Positions 1 to 7,486 of a stretch of 64,000 nt of DNA are shown here, in pieces. The stretch lies in NCBI GenBank assembly GCA_035502855.1, contig DATJTX010000031.1, forward strand, positions 1 through 64,000, in the 5' to 3' direction. This stretch comes from Candidatus Baltobacteraceae bacterium. GTDB lineage: Bacteria > Vulcanimicrobiota > Vulcanimicrobiia > Vulcanimicrobiales > Vulcanimicrobiaceae. Each line of letters starts with the position of its first letter. The first letter of the stretch is position 1. The notes below the pieces were generated by a model. The model ran no database searches. It worked only from the letters and a program-made list of their open reading frames with translations, and had not been told where the DNA came from. Both the position numbers and the translations under genes were made by a program.

Positions 1-139
1 TCGATCCGCGCGCGCACCATCCCCAAAAGGCACACACCCCGCCGATGACACACCCCTGGAAAAAACAAACCTACCGGGCGATCTCGACGAAGGGACATCT
101 CTAACGAGTTTCAGGGGGACATCCCAGCCGAGCTTGTAC
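1..139. mobile_element. Probable terminal fragment of an IS21-like insertion sequence
   Basis: Two 17-nt direct repeats at 92-108 and 116-132, both GGGACATC...CGAG and 24 bp apart, lie next to a TGTAC-type end near 135-140. Multiple short subterminal repeats of this kind are typical of IS21-family (and some IS481-like) ends. The transposase genes would lie to the left, outside the window. No transposase codons are visible here, so the assignment rests on the repeat pattern alone. Confidence 0.35.
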
Positions 140-178
140 ACGGTGGGTGGCACGGTCGCGGCTGGAGCGCCCGGGCCC

Positions 179-258
179 TTCGACAAGCTCAGGATGACAG
201 AGGTGGAACTGTCATGGTGAGCCTGTCGAACCACGACACCATCGAAGCGCCCCAGCGC
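179..258. repeat. REP-like palindromic element, copy 1
   Basis: Arms 179-199 and 210-230 are inverted repeats matching at 18 of 21 positions around a 10-nt loop. The second arm carries the core TGAGCCTGTCGAACCACGAC at 218-237. The same core and the following CCATCGA-GCGCCC recur at 1410-1443. A hairpin with a dispersed second copy suggests a REP or small MITE family rather than a gene. Two minus-strand reading frames ending or beginning with a SWFDRL peptide are translations of this repeat. Confidence 0.6.
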
Positions 259-513
259 CCCTCCATCACGCATCGTGTCCTCGCTGGAAAGGGTTCAAAT
301 GGAAATCGTCCGACTAAATCAAAAGCGCACGCGCGGCTCCAAAAATAACGAGGCGCCGCATTACTGCGGCGCATTGCGGCTGGAGCGCCAACGGAATCGA
401 ATTTTTTGCACACCGCCCGCTTTTGTGGATTTCCCCGTGAAATCGGTTCCTCAAGACCCTCTCCGTCCCGTGTCGTCCCGCCTCGTAGGCTGACATTGGG
501 CTGACGGAACGAC
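259..513. other. Intergenic, no supported gene
   Basis: Short reading frames exist on both strands, but none has a ribosome binding site or recognisable protein features. I see no RNA gene or clear promoter here. It is probably part of the accessory region that holds the IS end and the repeats. Confidence 0.5.
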
Positions 514-960
514 TTAGGCTGCGGACTTTCGCGGGCGCCCCCCCTTGGCGCCGTTCGCCCTAGACGCCGTCGCGCGTGCCGGAGACTTCTTCGAAGCATT
601 GATACGGGCTCCGATCGTTCCGAGCGTTGACTCGCCAGCGGCTAGCACGAGCAATTGCTCAAGGAGCACCCCGTCATCCACGGAGTCTGACCACAGAGAT
701 TCGCGCGCGGGCAGAATTGCGAGATCAGTTAGTTGCCCGGGGCGAGCTTTAGCAAATCCCGGGATGGCCTTTCGCGGTACAGCGAGCGTTGCGCCAGTGG
801 AGAGGACGCTGACGATCGAATCGCATGACTTATCATATCGCGCTGAGATGATTTTCGTTGCCGTCTTCTCTCGTTCGCGCGTGCGCTTAACAGCCTGACG
901 AATCTCAACGTCTGTCGTGAGCACTCTGCCCTTGGTAGATTTCATTGCCCTAATCCCCAT
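514..960 (-). CDS. DUF2442 domain-containing protein
   Basis: The 148-residue protein has the DUF2442 pattern: an ARYDKSCDSIVSVLSTGATL segment near residues 41-60, then VPRKAIPGFAKARP, then ESLWSDSVDDGVLLEQLL near 87-104. Its basic tail contains NGAKGGRPRK, common in this family. DUF2442 genes often sit beside DUF4160 genes and the pair is suspected to be toxin-antitoxin-like, but no DUF4160 partner is visible. The start could be Met1 or Met6 (ATG at 945); neither has a strong ribosome binding site. A sigma-70-like promoter lies about 100 nt upstream. The function is unknown. The solitary position beside IS and repeat remnants suggests an accessory gene. Confidence 0.8.
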   Translation of the reverse strand: MGIRAMKSTKGRVLTTDVEIRQAVKRTREREKTATKIISARYDKSCDSIVSVLSTGATLAVPRKAIPGFAKARPGQLTDLAILPARESLWSDSVDDGVLLEQLLVLAAGESTLGTIGARINASKKSPARATASRANGAKGGRPRKSAA

Positions 961-1063
961 GGCTTTTTTCCCAAAGCGCCAATAGGAACAGCGGCGCCGG
1001 CGTGATCGCCTGAAATGGCCCTGAAACGAACTTGGCCTATTCGCCTACTGCCCACTCCACTTT

Positions 1064-1092
1064 ACGATAGAACCTAAGCCTAGGTTTGTCAA
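1064..1092 (-). promoter_or_regulatory. Sigma-70-like promoter with palindromic spacer
   Basis: Read on the minus strand, TTGACA (1092-1087) is followed after exactly 17 nt by TATCGT (1069-1064). The spacer contains the inverted repeat AACCTA-GGCT-TAGGTT (1071-1086), a plausible repressor site. It points toward the DUF2442 gene and implies a 5' leader of roughly 95 nt. Confidence 0.5.
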
Positions 1093-1405
1093 TATTCGTA
1101 AGGCCGCGAGTGCCGACAGCACGAACGACCCCCACGGCCCGGCATTGTGTTCACCCGACATTGTGTTTAGTGGATCGACAGCTCAAGCTCAGCCGGAGTA
1201 AACCCATGATGGCTCGCTCGATCCTCGGAAAATGTCTCCGGATTGCTCGCGTGAACTGGAAGCGGTCAATTCCCGCTTTACCAAATTCGTGGCAGCAGAT
1301 CCGCGTTGTAGACTCGCTTTCCGCCTCGCCCGCGGCGCGTTCGTCGACTTCTCATTGCTCGCGGCGATCGCGGCGGTAATTTCCGTGCGGCGCCGCCCGA
1401 TCATC
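1093..1405. other. Intergenic, no supported gene
   Basis: Several short overlapping frames occur on both strands, one reading on the plus strand from 1232 into the downstream repeat. None has family features or a convincing ribosome binding site. A decayed gene cannot be excluded. Confidence 0.4.
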
Positions 1406-1470
1406 GTGATGAGCCTGTCGAACCACGACGCCATCGAGCGCCCGGCCTACCTCCATCCCGCGTAAGCGGG
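1406..1470. repeat. REP-like element, copy 2 (half element) plus small hairpin
   Basis: Positions 1410-1429 are identical over 20 nt to 218-237 of copy 1, and the similarity continues to about 1443. The first hairpin arm of copy 1 is absent. A separate 5-bp hairpin, CCCGC-GTAA-GCGGG, lies at 1457-1470. Confidence 0.6.
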
Positions 1471-1543
1471 TTGTCGGGTAGCTCTGCGGAACTCACGAGA
1501 ACGCCATGAGTTTGTTTTCGCCCCGCACGCCGCGCATCACGGA

Positions 1544-2680
1544 GTGATTGTCATAGCGATCCTCGTTGCGTTCCTCGTGCTCGTGAATCTCGCGTTCGCA
1601 TTTCGCAGCCAGTACATCGCCTTCAATTCCCGTTTTGCGCTCGAATCCGTCCCTGCGCCGAAGGTCGCGCCGAAAATCAGCATCATCGTGCCGGCGCGTA
1701 ACGAAGCGCACCAGATCGAACAATGCGTGCGCTCGCTGCTTGCGCAAGACTATCCCGACTTGGACGTCATCGTGCTGGACGATTGCTCCGAAGATCGTAC
1801 CGCGGCGATCGTTGCACGCGTCGCTGCCGAAGATCCGCGCTTGCGCTTGATCCACGGCGAGCCGTTGCCGGAAGGTTGGGTGGGGAAGCCGTGGGCGCTC
1901 GATCAGGGCGCCCGGCGTGCCGACGGGGACTGGCTGCTATTCACCGACGCCGACACGACGCATGAACCCGGCGCACTGAGTGCGGCGTTCGGCTACGCTC
2001 GCGCCGGCAATCTCGACGTACTCAGCGTGCTGACCGAACAGGTCATGCAGACGCCGGCCGAGCGGATCTTTCTGCCCAGCATTCTGTGGACGATCGCCTT
2101 TGCGATCGGATCGCTGAAGGCGATCAACGATCCGGCGCGCGAGAGCGCCTTGTTCAACGGCCAGTACGTGCTCGCTTCGCGCCGTGCGTACGCCGCGATC
2201 GGCGGCCACGAAGCGGTGCGCGGCGAGATCGCCGAGGATCTCGAGCTCGCGCGGCGATTCAAGCGCGATGGTCGCTTTCGTACCGCGCTCGTCAACGGGA
2301 ATGGGCTCGTACGCGTGCGGATGTACTGTTCCTTCCGTGAGCTCTGGCAAGGGTTCGTCAAGAATTTTTGGGTCGGCGCGCGCGATCAACATGTGCTGGC
2401 GGCAATCGGCGTGTTCTTGCTCGCCTGCGTCTCCCCGCTCACGCCGATCGTGCTCATCGCCGCGCTCGTCCTGCACGCATCGGCATTTGCCGTCGCGCTG
2501 GCGATCGCGATGTGCTCGGCGATCGCCGGTGCGGCGCCCGGCATGCGGCGGCTCGGGCTCGGTGCGTCGTCGCCGCTCTATCTACCGATCGGTATAAGCG
2601 CGGTGGCGGCCATTTTCCTCACGTCAATCGTTCGTCACGCCTGCGGCGGCGTTTCCTGGCGCGGTCGTCGGTATGCTTGA
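1544..2680 (+). CDS. Family 2 glycosyltransferase (HpnB/CrtQ-like)
   Basis: This 378-residue membrane-anchored glycosyltransferase has an N-terminal hydrophobic helix (about 1-20). The GT-A domain follows: ISIIVPARNEAHQIEQC near 45-61, VLDDCSEDRT, a GWVGKPWAL segment, and the metal-binding FTDADTTHEPG near 130. Two to three C-terminal membrane helices follow. GWxGKxWA is shared by hopanoid-associated HpnB and carotenoid CrtQ enzymes, which suggests a lipid or isoprenoid acceptor, but the substrate cannot be read from sequence. The start is GTG at 1544. It overlaps the stop of a 13-codon reading frame (ATG 1506), which may be a coincidental leader. The stop codon overlaps the -35 box of the ilv promoter. 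The gene is therefore separate from the ilv operon. Confidence 0.8.
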   Translation: MIVIAILVAFLVLVNLAFAFRSQYIAFNSRFALESVPAPKVAPKISIIVPARNEAHQIEQCVRSLLAQDYPDLDVIVLDDCSEDRTAAIVARVAAEDPRLRLIHGEPLPEGWVGKPWALDQGARRADGDWLLFTDADTTHEPGALSAAFGYARAGNLDVLSVLTEQVMQTPAERIFLPSILWTIAFAIGSLKAINDPARESALFNGQYVLASRRAYAAIGGHEAVRGEIAEDLELARRFKRDGRFRTALVNGNGLVRVRMYCSFRELWQGFVKNFWVGARDQHVLAAIGVFLLACVSPLTPIVLIAALVLHASAFAVALAIAMCSAIAGAAPGMRRLGLGASSPLYLPIGISAVAAIFLTSIVRHACGGVSWRGRRYA

Positions 2681-2705
2681 CATGCCGAATCCGGCATGGT
2701 AGGGT
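2677..2705 (+). promoter_or_regulatory. ilv operon promoter with spacer operator
   Basis: A consensus -35 TTGACA (2677-2682) is followed after 17 nt by TAGGGT (2700-2705). The spacer carries a perfect 7-bp inverted repeat CATGCCG-AATC-CGGCATG (2681-2698), a likely repressor operator between the boxes. Transcription is expected to start near 2711-2713, essentially at the leader-peptide ATG, so the message would be leaderless. Confidence 0.75.
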
Positions 2706-2712
2706 GCGAGAA

Positions 2713-2796
2713 ATGCTTCTGACCGCGCTCCTCATCGTAGTCCTCGTCCTTATTAGCCGTTCGTCGCCGAATCGGTTGGGATTGACTACTGCGTAA
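2713..2796 (+). CDS. ilv operon leader peptide
   Basis: This 27-codon frame begins at ATG 2713. Eleven of residues 2-14 are Leu, Ile or Val (LLTALLIVVLVLI), followed by SRSSPN and a short tail ending in TAA. It sits between a strong promoter and a perfect terminator hairpin ahead of ilvB, as do ivbL and ilvL in enterobacteria. The control codons end at 2754. That would place the leading edge of a ribosome stalled for charged Leu/Ile/Val tRNA just before the antiterminator strand that begins at 2765. It has no ribosome binding site because transcription probably starts at or next to the ATG. The product has no expected function beyond sensing aminoacyl-tRNA supply. Confidence 0.88.
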   Translation: MLLTALLIVVLVLISRSSPNRLGLTTA

Positions 2797-2841
2797 GGAT
2801 TAGCGAAAAACGCACTAGCACGAGGCCCCGCCGGTTCGGCG
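2765..2841 (+). promoter_or_regulatory. ilv attenuator: antiterminator pairing
   Basis: CGCCGAATCGG (2765-2775), inside the leader ORF and downstream of the Leu/Ile/Val codons, can pair over 11 bp (one G-U) with CCGGTTCGGCG (2831-2841). The latter covers the loop and 3' arm of the terminator, so the two structures exclude each other. A ribosome stalled at the control codons leaves 2765-2775 free and gives readthrough. A ribosome that reaches the stop covers it and allows termination. Confidence 0.8.
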
Positions 2842-2856
2842 GGGCCTCGTGTTTTC
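2819..2856 (+). terminator. ilv attenuator terminator
   Basis: A perfect 15-bp GC-rich stem (2819-2833 with 2837-2851) and a 3-nt loop are followed by TTTTCTTTA. This is a strong intrinsic terminator placed between the leader-peptide stop (2796) and the ilvB ribosome binding site (2863-2867). Confidence 0.92.
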
Positions 2857-2872
2857 TTTATTGGAGGTCATC

Positions 2873-4567
2873 GTGCACGGGAGGCGTACGGGCGCAGCCA
2901 TCGTTCTCGATACGCTCGAGAACCTCGGGGTCGAAACGGTCTTCGGGTATCCGGGCGGCGCGATCATGCCGCTCTATGACGCGCTCTACGATCACCGGCT
3001 CGCGCACGTACTGGTACGGCACGAAGCGGCCGCCGTTTTTGCCGCAAGCGGCTACGCGCGCTCGACCGGACGCACCGGCGTCTGCGTCGCGACCTCAGGG
3101 CCCGGTGCGACGAATCTGATCACCGGCATCGTCGATGCGCTGATGGACAACGTCCCGCTCGTCGCGCTGACCGGACAAGTGCGCACGGCGGTGATGGGAA
3201 CCGACGCATTCCAGGAAGTCGACGTCGCGGCGATTACTCATCAGGTGACCAAACGCAACATCGTCGTGCGCTCGATCGATCAGATCGAGCCCGCGCTGCG
3301 CGAGGCGTTTTCGTTGGCTTCGGGTTCGCGGCCGGGGCCCGTGCTGGTCGATCTTCCAACCGACGTGCTGCGGGCGCTCGTGCCTTCAGAGCACCTCGAT
3401 CCGCGTGTCGAATCGAGTTCGCCTCGGGCCAAGCCGCAGGCTGAGCCGGCGTTGCTCGACGCGGCGATCGCCGCGCTGGCAACGGCGGAGCGGCCGGTCG
3501 TCATCGTCGGCGGCGGCGCGCGCTGGTCGGGCGCGACCGAGGTCTTTCGCTCGTTCGCGGCGCGCGCCGGTGCTCCGATCGTGGCGACGCTCCACGGCTT
3601 GGGGGCGGCGTATCCGGGCGACCCTGCCTTCTTGGGAATGCTCGGTATGCACGGCTGGAAGCGCGCGAATCATGCGGTCGCGAAAGCCGACGTGATCTTC
3701 GCGCTCGGCATGCGCTTCGACGACCGCGTGACCGGCGATCCGTCGAAATTCGCACCCAATGCGCGTACGATCGTGCACGCCGATATCGATCGCTCCGAGT
3801 TCAACAAGGTCGTGCCCGCGCAGATCACGCTGCACGGCGACTTGCGCGAAACGCTGGTCGCGCTCGATCATCGCCTGGCTCGCGTCGCCCTTCCCTCGTT
3901 CGCGCAGTGGCGCGCGCAGGCGTGCGCTCCGCACGAACGGCTACCTTGCGACGATACGCGCGACGACCACCTCTCCGCAACCGATTTTCTGGATGCGCTC
4001 TTCGCCGCGCTGCCCGCCGACGCAATCGTCAGCACCGACGTCGGCCAGCATCAGATGTGGGCGGCGCAGCGCGTGCGTGCGAGTCATCCGCAGCACTTCC
4101 TCACCTCGGGCGGCCTGGGTTCGATGGGTTTCGGTTTGCCGGCCGCGATCGGCGCGCAGGTCGCTCATCCGGGGCGCACCGTGGTCGCGATCGTCGGCGA
4201 CGGCGGCTTCCAAATGTCGATGGCGGAACTCGCAACACTGCGCCGGCACGATCTGCCGGTCAAGATCGTCTTGCTCGACAACCGCAACCTCGGCATGGTG
4301 CGGCAGTGGCAGGAGCTCTTTTACAATGCGCGCTACTCGGCAACGGCGCTGCCCGACAATCCCGAGTTCACCACGATTGCACGCGCCTACGGAGTCGAAG
4401 CGCGTCTGGTCGATCACGCGAACGCCGTGGACGCGGCGATCGCGCGGATGATCGAATCGTCAGGGCCGATGTTGTTGCACTGTGCATGCTATCCGCACGA
4501 GAACGTGTGGCCGATCATCCCGTCGGGCAAGGGCGTCGACGATCTGCTCGAGGCCTTACCGGCGTGA
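2873..4567 (+). CDS. ilvB: Acetolactate synthase, large subunit
   Basis: This ThDP- and FAD-dependent enzyme condenses pyruvate with pyruvate or 2-oxobutyrate, the first common step to valine, leucine and isoleucine. The 564-residue protein opens with FGYPGGAIMPLYDAL and the activating Glu51 in RHEAA. It continues with TSGPGATNLITGI and the central FAD/ADP-type domain, and ends with the ThDP motif IVGDGGFQMSMAELATL and GMVRQWQELF. I chose the GTG at 2873 because GGAGG lies 5 nt upstream. A frame-open GTG at 2849 falls inside the terminator hairpin and is unlikely. It is the first structural gene of the attenuated ilv operon and overlaps the next gene by 4 nt. Confidence 0.97.
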   Translation: MHGRRTGAAIVLDTLENLGVETVFGYPGGAIMPLYDALYDHRLAHVLVRHEAAAVFAASGYARSTGRTGVCVATSGPGATNLITGIVDALMDNVPLVALTGQVRTAVMGTDAFQEVDVAAITHQVTKRNIVVRSIDQIEPALREAFSLASGSRPGPVLVDLPTDVLRALVPSEHLDPRVESSSPRAKPQAEPALLDAAIAALATAERPVVIVGGGARWSGATEVFRSFAARAGAPIVATLHGLGAAYPGDPAFLGMLGMHGWKRANHAVAKADVIFALGMRFDDRVTGDPSKFAPNARTIVHADIDRSEFNKVVPAQITLHGDLRETLVALDHRLARVALPSFAQWRAQACAPHERLPCDDTRDDHLSATDFLDALFAALPADAIVSTDVGQHQMWAAQRVRASHPQHFLTSGGLGSMGFGLPAAIGAQVAHPGRTVVAIVGDGGFQMSMAELATLRRHDLPVKIVLLDNRNLGMVRQWQELFYNARYSATALPDNPEFTTIARAYGVEARLVDHANAVDAAIARMIESSGPMLLHCACYPHENVWPIIPSGKGVDDLLEALPA

Positions 4568-4776
4568 GAACCGTTACCGCGACCGACGGCCGGCTGCTCG
4601 CCCGCATCATTCACCTTGCCCACCGCTTCGGTTGCACGTATACCAGCGTCGCCTCGCAGCGCGCCGGCGCCGCCTATCGCATCGAGTTCGCTTTCGCGGG
4701 CCCGGGCGATGCGCTGCGCCGTCTCGATGCCCAAATCACCAAACTACTCGATGACGACAGGGAGACCATGGAATGA
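4564..4776 (+). CDS. Very short acetolactate synthase regulatory subunit (IlvM-like)
   Basis: The 70-residue protein lies between ilvB and ilvC, overlapping both by 4 nt (GTGA, ATGA). Its pattern is a beta strand, a [10 protein letters not shown] helix, then TYTSVASQR and a YRIEFAFAG strand, and a final helix [15 protein letters not shown]. This matches a single ACT-like domain as in E. coli IlvM (87 aa) rather than the usual two-domain IlvN of about 160-170 aa. Position and fold pattern support it as the subunit that activates IlvB. The lack of the C-terminal domain suggests reduced or absent valine feedback control, which would leave attenuation as the main control. The identification rests on context plus weak similarity. 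Confidence 0.75.
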   Translation: MRTVTATDGRLLARIIHLAHRFGCTYTSVASQRAGAAYRIEFAFAGPGDALRRLDAQITKLLDDDRETME

Positions 4777-5822
4777 ACGCCCTCTACGATCACGATACCG
4801 ACGCAGGGACGCTGCGCGGCAAAACGATCGCCATTATCGGCTACGGCAGCCAAGGCCGCGCGCATGCGCTCAACCTGCATGAGTCGGGAGCGCGCGTGGT
4901 CGTCGGACTGCGCGAAGGCTCCGCCTCGTTCGAGGAAGCGAAGCGCGACGGTCTCGACGCGCAGACGGTCTCGCATGCCGTCTCGATTGCCGACGTGGTG
5001 ATGGTACTCGCGCCGGACGAAGAGCACGGCGCGCTCTACATGCGCCAGATCCACGAGCACCTCGCGCCCGGGGCGTATCTCGCCTTTGCTCATGGGTTCT
5101 CGATTCACTTCGGAACGGTCGTTCCGCCCAAGACGGTGAACGTGTTCATGGTCGCGCCGAAAGGGCCCGGTTCGCTCGTCCGCACCGAGTACGAAGCCGG
5201 ACGCGGCGTGCCGGCGTTGATCGCCGTGCATCAAGATCCGAGCGGCGATACGCGCGCGGTGGCGCTTGCGTATGCGGCCGGAATCGGCGCCGGACGCGCC
5301 GGCATACTCGAGACGACGTTCAAGGAAGAGACCGAAACCGATCTCTTCGGCGAGCAAGCCGTGCTCTGCGGCGGGCTCACCTCGCTGATCCAAGCGGGCT
5401 TCGAAACGCTGGTGGAAGCCGGCTACGCGCCGGAGATGGCCTACTTCGAATGTATGCACGAGATGAAACTCATCGTCGACTTGCTCTATGCGCGCGGCAT
5501 CGAAGGGATGCGCGATGGTATCAGCAACACCGCCCAATTCGGCGACTACACGCGTGGGCCGCGCGTCATCGGGAGCGAATCGAGGGCGGCGATGCGCGCG
5601 ATTCTCGCCGAGATCCAGAGCGGCGCGTTCGCGCAGGAATGGGTCACCGAGCACGCGGCGGGCAAACCGCGCTTCAACGAATACAAGCGCCGTTCCGACG
5701 CGCACCCGATCGAGCGCATCGGCGCGCAGCTGCGCTCGCTGATGCCGTGGATGCGCGAACCGGCGATCGCGGCCGAGGCGAAGGCCCGTACCGACGAGGA
5801 CATGAAGTTCAGGGTATGCTGA
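4773..5822 (+). CDS. ilvC: Ketol-acid reductoisomerase (class I)
   Basis: This enzyme isomerises and reduces 2-acetolactate or 2-aceto-2-hydroxybutyrate with NAD(P)H and Mg2+. The 349-residue protein has the nucleotide-binding GYGSQG at 23-28 after KTIAII, the VAPKGPG segment, and the knotted C-terminal domain. Metal-binding carboxylates are visible in [17 protein letters not shown] and in [14 protein letters not shown]. The length fits the short class I form. The ATG at 4773 overlaps the preceding stop (ATGA). The 3' end overlaps ilvD by 7 nt, indicating translational coupling across the operon. Confidence 0.97.
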   Translation: MNALYDHDTDAGTLRGKTIAIIGYGSQGRAHALNLHESGARVVVGLREGSASFEEAKRDGLDAQTVSHAVSIADVVMVLAPDEEHGALYMRQIHEHLAPGAYLAFAHGFSIHFGTVVPPKTVNVFMVAPKGPGSLVRTEYEAGRGVPALIAVHQDPSGDTRAVALAYAAGIGAGRAGILETTFKEETETDLFGEQAVLCGGLTSLIQAGFETLVEAGYAPEMAYFECMHEMKLIVDLLYARGIEGMRDGISNTAQFGDYTRGPRVIGSESRAAMRAILAEIQSGAFAQEWVTEHAAGKPRFNEYKRRSDAHPIERIGAQLRSLMPWMREPAIAAEAKARTDEDMKFRVC

Positions 5823-7486
5823 GTCACATTCTCACCCAGGGCGCCACGCGCGCCGCGGCGCGCGCGATGTTCAAGGCCAATGGCTTCACCGACGAGGATT
5901 TGCGTAAGCCCTTGGTCGGTGTTGCCAACACGTGGGTGGAGACGATGCCATGCGGGTACCATCTGCGCGAGCTGGCCGAGCACGTCAAGGCCGGCGTGCG
6001 GGCGGCGGGCGGCACGCCGATGGAATTCAATACGATCGCGATCAGCGACGGTATCACGATGGGGACGCCCGGAATGAAAGGTTCGCTGATCAGCCGCGAG
6101 GTGATCGCCGATTCGATCGAATTGATCGGGCGCTCGCATTACTTCGATGCGATGGTGGGGTTGGTCGGCTGCGACAAGACCATACCCGGAACAGCGATGG
6201 CGTTTGCGCGTTTGAACGTTCCGTCGGTGATGATTTACGGCGGATCGATCGCACCGGGAAAGCTCGACGGGCGGGATCTCACGATCGTCGACGTGTTCGA
6301 AGCGATCGGCGCGCACGCACGCGGGACGATCGACGATGCGCAGCTCAAAATCATCGAAGATCGCGCTTGTCCGGGGCCCGGCGCGTGTGGTGGGCAGTAC
6401 ACCGCCAATACGATGGCGATGGCGATGGAATACCTCGGGCTCTCGCCCGTCGGCAGCGCCAGTCCGGGCGCAACGTCGCAGCGGCGCGCGCAGTGGGCGC
6501 ATGACGCGGGCACGATCGTCATGGAGCTGCTCGCCAAGGAGGTTCGTCCGCGCGACCTGCTCACCCGCGCCTCGTTCTTGAACGCGATCGCGCTCGCGGC
6601 GGCAACCGGCGGCTCGACCAACAGCGTGCTGCATCTGCTCGCGATCGCGCACGAGGCGGGCGCGCAGCTCTCGATCGAGGACTTCGATAGCGTGAGCCGG
6701 CGCACGCCGATCATCGCCGATCTGCGTCCGGGCGGAAAATACGTCGCGCTCGACGTCGATGCGGCGGGCGGAACGCAATTGCTCGGCCAGCGTCTCGCGC
6801 AAGGCCATCTCGTCGACGTGTCGGTGATCACCGCGACCGGCCGTAGTTTCGCGCAAGAGGTCGAAGGCGCGGTCGAAACGCCCGGACAAGCGGTGATCGC
6901 GACCGCGGAGCGTCCCTTCAAACCGCACGGCGGCTTGATCATTCTCAAAGGAAATCTCGCCCCGGCGGGCGCGGTCGTCAAGATCGCCGGCTCGGAACGG
7001 CTCTATCACCGCGGTCCGGCGCGCGTATTCAATTCGGAAGAAGCGGCGATGCAGGCGATCCTCGATGACGAGATCATCGCGGGTGACGTGGTTGTGATTG
7101 CCTACGAAGGTCCCAAAGGCGGCCCCGGTATGCGCGAGATGCTCAGCGTAACCGGCGCCATCGTCGGCGCCGGTTTGGGCGAAAGCGTCGCGCTCGTCAC
7201 CGACGGGCGCTTTTCGGGTGGAACGCACGGCTTGATGGTTGGACACGTCGCGCCCGAAGCGGCCGTCGGCGGGCCGCTTGCCGCCGTGCGCGACGGCGAC
7301 GAGATCATCATCGACGTTGAAGCGCGTGTGCTCGACCTTGCCGTCGCTCCGCCGGTGATCGCCGAGCGTTTGCACGTATGGCGCGCACCCGAGCCGAACT
7401 TTCGCGGCGGCGTCTTCGCCAAGTACGCGGCGACGGTCGGATCGGCCGCGCACGGCGCGGTAACCACGACCGAGGTCTGCCCGTGA
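5816..7486 (+). CDS. ilvD: Dihydroxy-acid dehydratase
   Basis: This iron-sulfur enzyme dehydrates 2,3-dihydroxy acids to 2-oxo acids in the valine, leucine and isoleucine pathway. The 556-residue protein shows the expected cluster and metal signatures: [16 protein letters not shown] near the start, [15 protein letters not shown], and [19 protein letters not shown]. The C-terminal region has [16 protein letters not shown] and [16 protein letters not shown]. The start ATG 5816 lies inside the end of ilvC. A longer open frame begins at 5450, but it runs through ilvC and has no family sequence there. The next gene starts 4 nt before the stop. Confidence 0.97.
   Translation: MLSHILTQGATRAAARAMFKANGFTDEDLRKPLVGVANTWVETMPCGYHLRELAEHVKAGVRAAGGTPMEFNTIAISDGITMGTPGMKGSLISREVIADSIELIGRSHYFDAMVGLVGCDKTIPGTAMAFARLNVPSVMIYGGSIAPGKLDGRDLTIVDVFEAIGAHARGTIDDAQLKIIEDRACPGPGACGGQYTANTMAMAMEYLGLSPVGSASPGATSQRRAQWAHDAGTIVMELLAKEVRPRDLLTRASFLNAIALAAATGGSTNSVLHLLAIAHEAGAQLSIEDFDSVSRRTPIIADLRPGGKYVALDVDAAGGTQLLGQRLAQGHLVDVSVITATGRSFAQEVEGAVETPGQAVIATAERPFKPHGGLIILKGNLAPAGAVVKIAGSERLYHRGPARVFNSEEAAMQAILDDEIIAGDVVVIAYEGPKGGPGMREMLSVTGAIVGAGLGESVALVTDGRFSGGTHGLMVGHVAPEAAVGGPLAAVRDGDEIIIDVEARVLDLAVAPPVIAERLHVWRAPEPNFRGGVFAKYAATVGSAAHGAVTTTEVCP

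Noticed and set aside
189-599. Minus-strand open frame of 136 codons
   Set aside because: It runs through the REP-like palindrome, has no ribosome binding site and overlaps the DUF2442 gene; its end peptide SWFDRL is the repeat translated.
1232-1465. Plus-strand frame of 77 codons between the DUF2442 gene and the glycosyltransferase
   Set aside because: Composition is mildly protein-like, but it reads through the second repeat copy, lacks a ribosome binding site and matches no family I know.
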